A stretch of 64,000 nucleotides of DNA, taken from a virus. The notes beneath the pieces were generated by a model. It saw only the letters and a list, made by a program, of their open reading frames with translations. It did no database searches and had not been told where the DNA came from. The stretch is taken from positions 1-64,000 of the IMG/VR virus record IMGVR_UViG_3300042448_001752; one strand, written 5' to 3'. Of this stretch, positions 35,901-43,800 are shown in pieces. The stretch's first letter is position 1. Every line of letters starts with the position of its first letter. The position numbers were made by a program, and so were the translations under genes.

Positions 35901-36268
35901 ATGTTGGAACTGTAATTTGGGGTAATAAAACACTACAAGTTAGACAATCAGCTCTTGATAGAATTAACGTAAGAAGATTATTACTTCAAGCTCGTAAATT
36001 AATTTCTGCGGTGTCTGTAAGATTACTGTTTGAACAAAACGACCAAAAAGTAAGACAAGATTTCTTAGATGCGGTTAACCCTATATTAGACGCAATCAGA
36101 AGAGACAGAGGTTTATACGATTTCCGTGTAACAGTTTCTTCAGATGCTGCTGACTTAGATAGAAACCAAATGACGGGTAAAATCTACGTTAAACCTACAA
36201 AGTCGTTAGAATTTATAGACATTACGTTCTATATTACTCCAACAGGTGCATCTTTTGAGAACATCTAA
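32933..36268 (+). CDS. 18: Tail sheath protein (T4 gp18-like) with Thr-rich insertion
   Basis: A protein of 1111 residues, much longer than the 659 of T4 gp18. The N-terminus VFVSPGVYTSEVDLSFVAQS and TTLGIVGETLKGPAFEPIFI is the standard sheath start. The C-terminal 300 residues (EEtype loop absent; NPIATFSDVGTVIWGNKTL, RINVRRLLLQARKLISAVSV, DFRVTVSSDAADLDRNQM) form the conserved sheath core that contacts the tube and makes the mesh. Between them, about residues 285-325, is a poly-Thr/Pro linker (TTTTTLPGTTTTTTTNP) leading to an extra domain (about 325-415, CYTGTLIGRIYVFSGTAFTD), presumably on the outer surface of the tail. A late-promoter-like motif precedes it and a hairpin follows. Confidence 0.92.
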   Translation: MATNSKVFVSPGVYTSEVDLSFVAQSVGVTTLGIVGETLKGPAFEPIFITNFDEFSTYFGGSSPEKFINTQIPKYEAAYIAKSYLQQSNQLFVTRILGLSGYDAGPSWTITTKANVDPATVDFYCESATTVNCIDTCVDYKVVDFAIDFSGCNNSFGSISFINPTQIPAEIAEKLDIPYELFDGSLSTVRTNMTNQIFDILNEPSSENTSIYYYGPISGETYEAFSPIFTAETNVYGVNNVDANLIDYAAPENDPWYYSLFDNLGSAAYSGYSFWSIVTGLTLTPPVITTTTTLPGTTTTTTTNPCITPTPISTTTTTTAAPVNCYTGTLIGRIYVFSGTAFTDYDDLVIATLRSRGLATYSTDDGPVYEVSGLTDVTMDCLGAYSGVTKNPYATFGINITNKDGNTYFFETSFQNSDPKYLPKVFGSSNFAKPRTVVPLFVEERFQALLNYGWRKGFIRGLSCNLTALPNARQGSDPTSIAWYLEQYQSPTSPWVVSELRGNKVYNLFKFTTIADGEAANTEVKISIANISFNNGTFDVLVRDFFDSDSSPVVIEKFTNCNMDPNDNAFIAKKIGTIDGEYELNSKYVMIELNEDAPIDALPCGFLGFNFREYAGVRPPFPIIKQKYDFPGEVVYNPPFGLSSGADDITRSNGDNVRRTYLGISDTIGIDVDYYYYKGKQLPLDICSDSTGEDWNFRSRGFHMDIDASGITIANAFVTSGTPAFYCGSAPFTKDPDTEANPYYRIFARKFSFLVQGGFDGWDIYREHRTNSDRFVLGRNGYLKGSCPSIKYPTATGWGAFKQITVGDNTQGYANTDYYAYLLGQKTFVNPEAVNINLFVTPGVDYVNHSDLVGSAVDMIENDRADSLYVCTTPDFNMFVPTTTNTQDLIYPQEAVDNLDTAGIDSNYTATYYPWVLTRDTVNNTQIYLPATAEVTRNLALTDNIAFPWFAAAGYTRGIVNAIKARKKLTQEDRDTLYQGRLNPIATFSDVGTVIWGNKTLQVRQSALDRINVRRLLLQARKLISAVSVRLLFEQNDQKVRQDFLDAVNPILDAIRRDRGLYDFRVTVSSDAADLDRNQMTGKIYVKPTKSLEFIDITFYITPTGASFENI

Positions 36269-36279
36269 AATAAAATAAC

Positions 36280-36310
36280 AAACAAGTCGACATAAAACCT
36301 CGGCTTGTTT
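36280..36310 (+). terminator. Hairpin after the tail sheath gene
   Basis: An inverted repeat, ACAAGTCGA with TCGGCTTGT (one G-T pair), encloses a 9-base A-rich loop and is followed by a short T-run. It could be a weak terminator or an mRNA-stabilising end, which would lower expression of the HAD gene relative to the sheath. Confidence 0.5.
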
Positions 36311-36325
36311 AGCCAAATAGTGAAA

Positions 36326-37147
36326 ATGATAAATAGAAAAAGAATAGTAGAAGGTATTGATGAAGAGGGAACACCTGACATGAAATACTATTCATTTGAT
36401 TGGGATGACAACATACTGATAATGCCAACTAAGATTATCTTAAAAGATGAGGACGGTAATAATTTTGGTATGTCAACTGAGGATTTTGCGGAATATAGAA
36501 CAGACATAGGTGAGGAACCGTTTGAATATGAAGGACATACTATTGTAGGGTTTAGTGATGAACCATTTAAATATTTTGGGGTTGATGGAGATAAACAATT
36601 TATTGTTGACTCAATGTTAGCTAAACAAGGTCCTGCTTGGCCTGATTTTGTGGAGGCGTTAAATAACGGGTCTATTTTTTCTATCGTTACCGCTAGAGGT
36701 CACACCCCTTCGGTAATTAAAGAGGCGGTATACAACCTAATTGTTTCAAATAAAAATGGAATTAACTCAGACGAGTTAGTTAAGAACTTAGAAAAATTTC
36801 GACACATTGCCGATGAGGGTGATTTAAATAAACGTGAAATAATTCGTGAATATTTAGACCTTTGTAGATTTTATCCTGTGAGTTATGGAGAAGGCTCGGC
36901 AACAAATCCCGAAGAAGGAAAAATTAAAGCTTTAAAAGAATTTGTTCAGTATATTAAAGAAGTTTCTGAACAAATTAAGAAGAAAGCGTATTTAAAGAAT
37001 AAAATAACTAATAACTTTTTACCTATAATTGGTTTTTCAGATGATGATTTAAGAAATGTGGAAAAAGTTAAAAGTCATTTTGAAAATGAGCCAGATAATA
37101 TAATTAAGACTTATTCTACTGCAGGAGGAATTAAAAAAGAATATTAA
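36326..37147 (+). CDS. HAD-superfamily phosphatase-like protein
   Basis: The ATG at 36326 gives 273 residues; a TTG further upstream is possible but sits in the hairpin. YYSFDWDDNILIMP contains the HAD motif I (Asp25-x-Asp27), SIVTARGHTP is motif II, and IGFSDDDLRNVEKV (about 232-245) is the acidic motif IV. A cap region of about 90 residues separates motifs I and II. HAD enzymes of this type dephosphorylate small molecules or DNA ends. A role in tail morphogenesis is suggested only by its place between the sheath and the tube. It is in a transcription unit that runs on from the sheath gene. Confidence 0.75.
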   Translation: MINRKRIVEGIDEEGTPDMKYYSFDWDDNILIMPTKIILKDEDGNNFGMSTEDFAEYRTDIGEEPFEYEGHTIVGFSDEPFKYFGVDGDKQFIVDSMLAKQGPAWPDFVEALNNGSIFSIVTARGHTPSVIKEAVYNLIVSNKNGINSDELVKNLEKFRHIADEGDLNKREIIREYLDLCRFYPVSYGEGSATNPEEGKIKALKEFVQYIKEVSEQIKKKAYLKNKITNNFLPIIGFSDDDLRNVEKVKSHFENEPDNIIKTYSTAGGIKKEY

Positions 37148-37224
37148 TAAATAAAACTAGATACTTATATGCTAAGAATAATTTTTTAAATCTTGAAAGT
37201 AAAGATAAAAAATTTATTTGGAGA

Positions 37225-37233
37225 TATTTATAG
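37225..37233 (+). promoter_or_regulatory. Putative late promoter before the tail tube gene
   Basis: TATTTATAGAAAACAAAATA is followed by a purine- and A-rich leader of about 40 bases up to the ATG at 37273. This fits strong late expression of the tube protein. Confidence 0.55.
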
Positions 37234-37272
37234 AAAACAAAATAAACACAAAATAACAAAAAAAGAAAGAAA

Positions 37273-37761
37273 ATGGCTGATTTATTGATGAAAATGCCGA
37301 TACCGTATGAACCAAAAAGACAAAACAGGTTCATTCTTCGGTTCCCAACAACATTGGGTATTAACGAATGGTTCGTTGAATCTACGTCAAGACCACATAT
37401 AACTATAAACCCTGTTGAGATTCCCTTCTTAAACACTTCAACCTATGTTGCAGGTCGTTTTACTTGGGGAACTCTTAACGTTAAATTCCGTGACCCTATT
37501 GGTCCGTCTGCGTCTCAAGCTCTTATGGAGTGGGTACGTCTATGTGCTGAATCAGTGACAGGTCGTATGGGTTATGCCGCAGGATACAAAAAGAACGTCG
37601 ATTTAGAAATGTTAGACCCAACTGGTGTTGTTGTTGAGAAATGGATTTTAGAGGGAACATTCTTATCGGATGTTAACTTTGACTCATTGGCTTATAATAC
37701 AGACGCTTTAGCAAGTATCACAGCTACAATGCGAATGGACCGTTGTATATTAGTTTATTGA
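37273..37761 (+). CDS. 19: Tail tube protein (T4 gp19-like)
   Basis: A protein of 162 residues, almost the same length as T4 gp19 (163). NRFILRFPTTLGINEWFVES is the conserved N-terminal strand of the tube fold. The segment RFTWGTLNVKFRDPIGPSAS contains the W-x-x-L-x-V-x-F-x-D-P motif, followed by a helix (QALMEWVRLC). GYKKNVDLEMLDPTGVVVEK with the C-terminal strands (ITATMRMDRCIL) completes the tube protein. The tube polymerises inside the sheath. A strong hairpin terminator follows. Confidence 0.93.
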   Translation: MADLLMKMPIPYEPKRQNRFILRFPTTLGINEWFVESTSRPHITINPVEIPFLNTSTYVAGRFTWGTLNVKFRDPIGPSASQALMEWVRLCAESVTGRMGYAAGYKKNVDLEMLDPTGVVVEKWILEGTFLSDVNFDSLAYNTDALASITATMRMDRCILVY

Positions 37762-37797
37762 TTTTTAACTATTAAAATATTTCAGTCAAAATATATT

Positions 37798-37830
37798 TAA
37801 ATCCACATGCTTAGGTATGTGGATTTTTTT
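37798..37830 (+). terminator. Intrinsic terminator after gp19
   Basis: A perfect stem, AATCCACAT with ATGTGGATT, has an 8-base loop (gcttaggt) and is followed by a run of T. It is a typical Rho-independent terminator separating the tail tube unit from the chaperone gene. Confidence 0.85.
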
Positions 37831-37886
37831 GTTTCTATTTAAAAAAAAAGAAATTACTGTATATTTTATTATAAAAGACAAACAAT

Positions 37887-38645
37887 ATGGACCAAAGTAT
37901 CATTGACGCAGGAACGGAGAGTTTTAACTTACCTCACGATATAGTACAACTACCTTCAGGTGGTGTATTTTATAAATCAAAAAAGAAATCAATTAAAGTC
38001 GGTTACTTGACCGCAAATGACGAAAACGCTTTGATGGGGGCAACACAAATGAGTAATGATAATATCATTATGACTTTATTACGTAGTAAAATTTATGAAC
38101 ACGATTTAAGACCTGAAGAATTATTGGACGGTGATATTGAGGCTATTCTTATTTTCTTACGTAACACTTCATTTGGCCCTGAATATAAAATATCTGTAAC
38201 TGACCCCAAAACAAGTAAACCTTTTTCACATACAGTAGTATTGGATGAGTTAAACATTAAAAAAACACAACACCAACCTGACGAAAATGGTGTTTTTACA
38301 ACAACATTACCGAAATCAGGAGTTTCGGTTAAATTAAAACCATTAAGTTTTGCTGAAACAACTGAAATCAGTAAAATGGCTGACCAATATCCTGTAGGAC
38401 GAACGGCGCCAGTCATTACTTGGAGACTAGCAAAACAAATTATTGAAATTAACGGGAATGATTCCAAGGAACAAATTTCAAATTTCGTTAACTCAATGCC
38501 AATTATGGATTCTAAGTATATCCGTAATTTTATTAGAGAAAATCAACCTTCATTAGATTTAGTAAAATCAGTAAAAGCCCCTTCAGGAGACTTGGTATCT
38601 TTCGAGATTACCTTTGGGGTGGAGTTTTTTCGGCCTTTCTTCTAA
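37887..38645 (+). CDS. Tail assembly chaperone / baseplate hub protein (T4 gp26-like), upstream frame
   Basis: A protein of 252 residues. The N-terminus VQLPSGGVFYKSKKKSIKVG, followed by YLTANDENAL, LRPEELLDGDIEAILIFLRN and FGPEYKISVTDP, matches the gp26-like family of T4-like and other myophages. It ends GVEFFRPFF, close to the FF-x-P end that I associate with this family. It lies between the tail tube and tape measure genes, the place where tail assembly chaperones with frameshift extensions sit in many tailed phages. Near the end TTT TTT CGG precedes an in-frame stop by three codons, and the +1 frame continues into an intact 52-codon extension. A terminator precedes it and a promoter-like A/T run lies just upstream. 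Confidence 0.75.
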   Translation: MDQSIIDAGTESFNLPHDIVQLPSGGVFYKSKKKSIKVGYLTANDENALMGATQMSNDNIIMTLLRSKIYEHDLRPEELLDGDIEAILIFLRNTSFGPEYKISVTDPKTSKPFSHTVVLDELNIKKTQHQPDENGVFTTTLPKSGVSVKLKPLSFAETTEISKMADQYPVGRTAPVITWRLAKQIIEINGNDSKEQISNFVNSMPIMDSKYIRNFIRENQPSLDLVKSVKAPSGDLVSFEITFGVEFFRPFF

Positions 38646-38790
38646 TCACAAACAATTTTTAATTGAGGAGTATTATTTTTTGGCGAGATTTATAAGATTA
38701 TCTTATACTGAATTTCACATTATGCCAACTTATATGCGAAAGTACCTAATCGATAGAATTATTGAGGACAATACACCTAAAAACGGTTAG
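38632..38790 (+). CDS. Frameshift extension of the tail assembly chaperone (+1/-2 frame)
   Basis: In the frame shifted +1 relative to the chaperone gene, an open stretch from 38575 to 38790 continues past the chaperone stop. From the codon after the slip site it encodes 52 residues: GLSSNHKQFLIEEYYFLARF, then SYTEFHIMPTYMRKYLIDRI. The helix with H-x-x-F-L-I-E-E and the MPTYMRK segment look like a genuine chaperone extension, and they begin before the only available start codon (TTG at 38680, preceded by GAGGAG). A +1 slip of tRNA-Phe from UUU to UUC at the rare CGG, or a -2 slip on the six Ts, would join it to the upstream protein. Separate initiation at TTG is the alternative. Confidence 0.6.
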   Translation, partial: GLSSNHKQFLIEEYYFLARFIRLSYTEFHIMPTYMRKYLIDRIIEDNTPKNG

Positions 38791-38807
38791 TAAAATTGTT
38801 TTTGGTG

Positions 38808-38817
38808 TATTTATACA
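38808..38817 (+). promoter_or_regulatory. Putative late promoter before the tape measure gene
   Basis: TATTTATACA followed by TATATAATATTTAAA lies 17 bases before the ATG at 38835. Confidence 0.5.
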
Positions 38818-38834
38818 TATATAATATTTAAACT

Positions 38835-40772
38835 ATGGCAGGACCTGAAGATAACGAACTTGGCGGTGACTTTTTAAGTAAAGTCCAAGGAGCCCTCGAA
38901 CAGAGTGTTGGTAGAATTACCGACGCTTTGGCAACTAATTTACGTGCTGGTGATATTGCGAAACAAATTCAAGAAATTGATGATAAAGCGACAACCATTG
39001 TTAAATCTTTTGGTCAAGGTCGTGAAAACATTGTTAATTTAAAGGCCGCTATGGCCGATGCGGCCTCTGAAGTTGAACGAATGGGGGGTAGTTTTGATAA
39101 TATTGTCACTATCCAAAAAGACGTTGCCGAAGCATTAGGCAGAAATTTAATACTAACATCAAGTTCTTATAAAGATTTATATGCAACTGCCGAAGTTACA
39201 GGTGAATCCGCAAAAACCCTTGTCACTAATTTTAAAGCTGCGGGTATGTCCGTATACCAAGTGGCGGGTGAAATGAATAAAGTTGTTAATGTTGCTAGAG
39301 AGTCAGGTGTTAACGCTCAGGCGGTTAGTAAAGAGGTTCTTTCAAACATGACCGCATTAAATCAATTTAATTTTGCGGGTGGTGTTACAGGTTTGGCTAA
39401 GATGGCGGCCCAAGCGTCGTTATTAAGAGTTGATATGAATAGGACTCTTACATTGGCGGATGACTTATTTAGTCCTGATAAGGCAATTGAATTAGCGGCA
39501 TCTATGCAAAGATTAGGTGTTGCAAATTCTGAATTATTAGACCCTTTACGTTTAATGGATATGGCTCAGAATGACCCCGCTGAACTTCAAAACCAAATCT
39601 CAAAAATGAGTGAACAGTTTGTTCAATTGGGTGAGGACGGTAAGTTTGAAATTATGCCAGGTGCTAAAAGACAATTAATGGAGGTTGAAAAGTCTTTGGG
39701 TATGAATAAAGGTGAATTAGCTAAAATGGCGTTAGCAAGTGCTGAGGTTGCGGATAAAATGCAAAAAATTAAATTCCCGTCAAGTTTTACTGAAGAAGAA
39801 AAAGGGTTAATTGCGGGTATGGCCGAAATGGGTGCTGGTGGAGAGTATAAAATTCAATTAGGTGACGAAGAATTAGGTATTAATGAAGCAATTGAAAAAC
39901 TACAAAAAGACCCTGACCAAATGAAGGCTCTTAAAGAAATGGCTCAACCAAAAACTATGGAGGATTTAGCCAAAGACCAACTAACAATTTCAAAATCTAT
40001 GGATAAGTCGTTAGAGTCTATTGCCAATAGAACAGGACGAGCATTGGCTGGTAGTAAAATTGCTAATCAAGCCTTAGAAGCTCCAAAACTATTATACGAT
40101 GCGGGAGCTGAAGCCTTATCTGGGGATAAATTAAGTAGTAGAAATATTAGAAGTGGTTTAGGTTCAGGGGCAGAAGAAGTTTTAGGTTCAATTAACAAGA
40201 TATTTAAAGGTGAAGGTTCTTTAAGTGATACTTTTAATGTGGTTAAAGATAGTATGTCAACTAGTGCCAAATTTGTAGACGGAGCTTGGTCTCAGGCATT
40301 AGATAAGGGGGCCGCAGCGGCATCAAATTTGGCAAAAGAACAAAACATTTTTCTTGAAATGTTACAAAATGGTAGTAAAAAATTAGGTAATGCTTTTATG
40401 ACTTCCGAAAATATACCCACAACAACTGCGAAAGATATGTTAAAGTTACCTGGTCAAAATGTTGAATTTTTACCTGAAGATACCTTAGCGTCGTTCACTA
40501 AAGGTAAGGATGTTTTATCTGCGTTAATGGGTTCTAATAATAGAAACGAACCCCCAACACAAAGAATGACCGATTCAGGGCCTGTTAATATTAATTTAAA
40601 CATAACCGCACCTTCAAATATTGATACTTCTCAACTTATGTTAGCCTTTGAAAATTCAGGAGTTAAAGAAGCCATGGTTACTGCGGTTACTAAAGGTCGA
40701 TATAATAATGGATTAACCGCCCCAACATCTAATCAAACACAATTGATGGAAATGGCAAGTATGAGAGTCTAA
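38835..40772 (+). CDS. Tape measure protein
   Basis: A protein of 645 residues, almost entirely helical with Ala/Lys/Glu/Gln-rich segments and few aromatic residues. The N-terminal 120 residues are coiled-coil-like (IQEIDDKATTIVKSFGQGRE). The middle contains repeated Ala- and Met-rich helices (AQASLLRVDMNRTLTLADDL). Towards the end there is a Gly/Ser-rich region, and the C-terminus has strands (PVNINLNITAPSNI) that may anchor to the baseplate hub. Its place after the tube and chaperone genes is canonical. T4 gp29 has 590 residues, so a tail of roughly T4 length is expected. Sequence similarity to gp29 is not evident by eye. Confidence 0.75.
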   Translation: MAGPEDNELGGDFLSKVQGALEQSVGRITDALATNLRAGDIAKQIQEIDDKATTIVKSFGQGRENIVNLKAAMADAASEVERMGGSFDNIVTIQKDVAEALGRNLILTSSSYKDLYATAEVTGESAKTLVTNFKAAGMSVYQVAGEMNKVVNVARESGVNAQAVSKEVLSNMTALNQFNFAGGVTGLAKMAAQASLLRVDMNRTLTLADDLFSPDKAIELAASMQRLGVANSELLDPLRLMDMAQNDPAELQNQISKMSEQFVQLGEDGKFEIMPGAKRQLMEVEKSLGMNKGELAKMALASAEVADKMQKIKFPSSFTEEEKGLIAGMAEMGAGGEYKIQLGDEELGINEAIEKLQKDPDQMKALKEMAQPKTMEDLAKDQLTISKSMDKSLESIANRTGRALAGSKIANQALEAPKLLYDAGAEALSGDKLSSRNIRSGLGSGAEEVLGSINKIFKGEGSLSDTFNVVKDSMSTSAKFVDGAWSQALDKGAAAASNLAKEQNIFLEMLQNGSKKLGNAFMTSENIPTTTAKDMLKLPGQNVEFLPEDTLASFTKGKDVLSALMGSNNRNEPPTQRMTDSGPVNINLNITAPSNIDTSQLMLAFENSGVKEAMVTAVTKGRYNNGLTAPTSNQTQLMEMASMRV

Positions 40773-40788
40773 AAATAAACATAATGTC

Positions 40789-40800
40789 TATTTATAATAA
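40789..40800 (+). promoter_or_regulatory. Putative late promoter before the 1693-residue baseplate gene
   Basis: TATTTATAATAA, followed by AATTATAGAAA, lies 11 bases before the ATG at 40812. It is identical to the site at 16119. Confidence 0.55.
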
Positions 40801-40811
40801 AATTATAGAAA

Positions 40812-43800
40812 ATGCCTGATAGTACATTATCGTTTGTTAACAGTTCTTCATTTAGAAATGCGTTATTAGCCACAAATTTGGAGCCATATGATGTACCTGG
40901 TGTTTACACACCACCCTCAGGACCTATTGCCTATGAAATACAACAAACAGTAAGTAATGTTATTGATTCACCCGATGGTTTAATTGCTAATGACCCATTT
41001 GCAGCGATATTATATCCATTAAATGAATACGGACCTAATGGTGGTTTTAATACAACTATCACATACAATGGACCTCCATTACCCGTTAACCCTAATCAAG
41101 GGGAGTACAGTCCAACAGATACGGTATTAGACTTAGTTAATGAGTTTTATATCGACGCCGCATATATTGAAAACATATATGGACCTTCTGGTGGGTTTAA
41201 TGATATGGTAGTTATTACGGATATCCAAAACAATAATAAAATTTATCAACCTTATTGGAATCCACCAACATTTGTACCGTCTTCTTATACACCATATAGT
41301 ATATTATTTTCAGATAACCCAAATGGAACTGACGGTTCATTATCTCAGGATTCTTATATTGCTAAAATTGGGGCGGAACAACTTAATTACTTATTCCAAC
41401 AAAGAATTGCCGCTGAGATATTTCAAAATACTGTTGGTCAAGTTAACTTAGATTCTTTAAGTGACCCTTTTGAGGCTGCCTTAATTGCAACAGGACAAGA
41501 ACCATTAATTTATAAAAACTATAGAATTACTGTCCCTGAAAATCCTATTGTTGCGGCGTTTGATTTGGCAACTAGATTAGCAAGTGCTTATTGGCCTGTT
41601 TCTATGATTCCTGGTGATTACTTCACACAACAACACAAGCCAGGGTTTTTATCACAACAAACATCAAACGCTTTAAATGTTATCAATCAACTAACGGGAG
41701 GGTTTTTAGGTCCAATTCTAAACACATCTAGAAGTGCATCTGAATTATTTTTGGCCAATACGGGTAACGGTCAAAGGTCAGTTTTATTTCGTAATATTGA
41801 TTATAACAGATATCAACCTGATTATAAAAATCAATATGGTGGATTATTAGGCGTTGCTCAAGGTTTGGTTAATTTAGCTGTTAATTTAATTAATCCTAAT
41901 AATGGAACTTTAGTTGGTGGTTATTATGTTGGCAGTAGAAATGCGGAACCATCAACAATAACATCACCAGCAAATCAAATACCAGTTAATGTCTTTGGAC
42001 AACAGGACCCTGCGCCTGTTTATGGACCTTCAGAACTTGCAATATTATATGAAGGTAATAATGAAGTGTTAAAATTTGGTCTTGCGGCAAAACCATTAAG
42101 TGATGGTGGTGGTATTGACGGACAATTTGTTTGGACTTCACCTAAATATAAAGGTAATGCTGGTTTTAATGCAACACCTGGTGGAGGTACAGGTAGTTTA
42201 GACCCTGAGTTTAACCAAGTTAGTAGTTACTATACAAGAGATGAGTCAACTAATATAACATTCAAAGAGACTTCAATTTTAGACCAAACTCAAAGATTAA
42301 TTGAGTCTGCGGATAATGTTACGGGTATTTCTCGTTTAAAACATGTTGGTAATGCAATTAACCAAGTTAGTAAGGTATTCCATGATGGATATAAAGAAAT
42401 AACTAAAGGTTCTCAAGTATTATCGTACACTGATTTTACTACGGGGGCAGAAAAAGGAATTGAGTATTGTCGTGTATTCACTAAGGACACACCTTACTAC
42501 ACTTACGCCGATTTACAAAAAACTGATGGTATTACTACTTCGGGTAGACGTTTTAGTAATTCTGTATTTGATAACACATACAACTTAAACATAGCCCCAC
42601 TTAAAAACCCTGGTTCAACAAATATTCAAATGAATAACCAAGGTAAATTAGTCGCTAAAAAATATATGTTTTCCATTGAGAATTTAGCTTGGAGAACTTC
42701 AAGTAGACCAGGATTTACATATGATGAATTACCTACATGTGAGAAAGGGCCTAATGGGGGTAGAGTTATGTGGTTCCCACCTTATGATTTAAAATTCTCA
42801 GACCAAAGTTCTGCGAATTGGAATTCACAATCATTTTTAGGTAGACCTGAACCAATTTACACTTATAAAGATACAAGTAGAACAGGAACACTTTCTTGGA
42901 AAATTATTGTTGACCACCCTTCTGTTATGAATGTTATTGTTGAAAAACAATTAAAGGGTCAAAGTAAAGAAAAATTAAATTCAATCATTGATTCGTTCTT
43001 TGCGGGTTGTGTGAAGTATGATATCTATCAATTAGGACTTAAATTTAATACGATACCGACTAAGGATTTGTATACCTACCAAGAGATATTAAATAACCCT
43101 AGAATAACTAAAGAAGAGTTACAAGGTATTAATCAATCTATTCCTAAAGATAATTCGGGTGGGTTGGTGACTAACACTGTTGCAACTCCCGCAAATAATA
43201 CTAATAAGGCGGACACACCTGACAATTCAGGCGTTGAATTTGAAAACGAATTTAACGAATTATCGTTCTATTTTTACAACGATATTCCCGACCCTAACAC
43301 AAATAAAATAGTTTCGTCAGTACCTTATCAAGTAACCTATGGAAGTTATACCGCGTCATCATTCATTAGTAATTATGTAGATAAAGCCAATGCAGTATTT
43401 GCACCAAATTTAAGTTATTGTACAACAAACTCATCATATTGTGATACTAATAAAAAAGTTAAAGAGTTTTATGATACGGTAATTATCGACAACTTTAATA
43501 CAATTGACAATGCGGATAACGGTTTTATTAAAAAGGCGTTTAATTTATTAAAAGAAAAAAACGCAACAATTAATTTAACTTTAGTTGGTTCGGCTTCAGC
43601 ACCTGCCTCAGTACCATATAACATAAATCTTTCTAAAAGAAGAAATGATTCTGTTTTACAATATCTTAAAATTAGAGGTAAAGAAATTGGGTGTGATATA
43701 ACACCGTTTATTGATAGTAAAAAATTTATTTTAAATGAATCCGCTTCAGGTGAAACAGAAACTGTGGTGATACCAAAATCGATATCTGGAGGTGCGGGGG

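Noticed and set aside
36305-36325. TTG start for the HAD protein
   Set aside because: It lies in the hairpin after the sheath gene; the ATG at 36326 is better placed and gives the expected N-terminus.
37131-37436. Minus-strand open frame of 101 residues
   Set aside because: It is antisense to the gp19 start and its leader, with low-complexity Phe/Leu composition from A-rich DNA.
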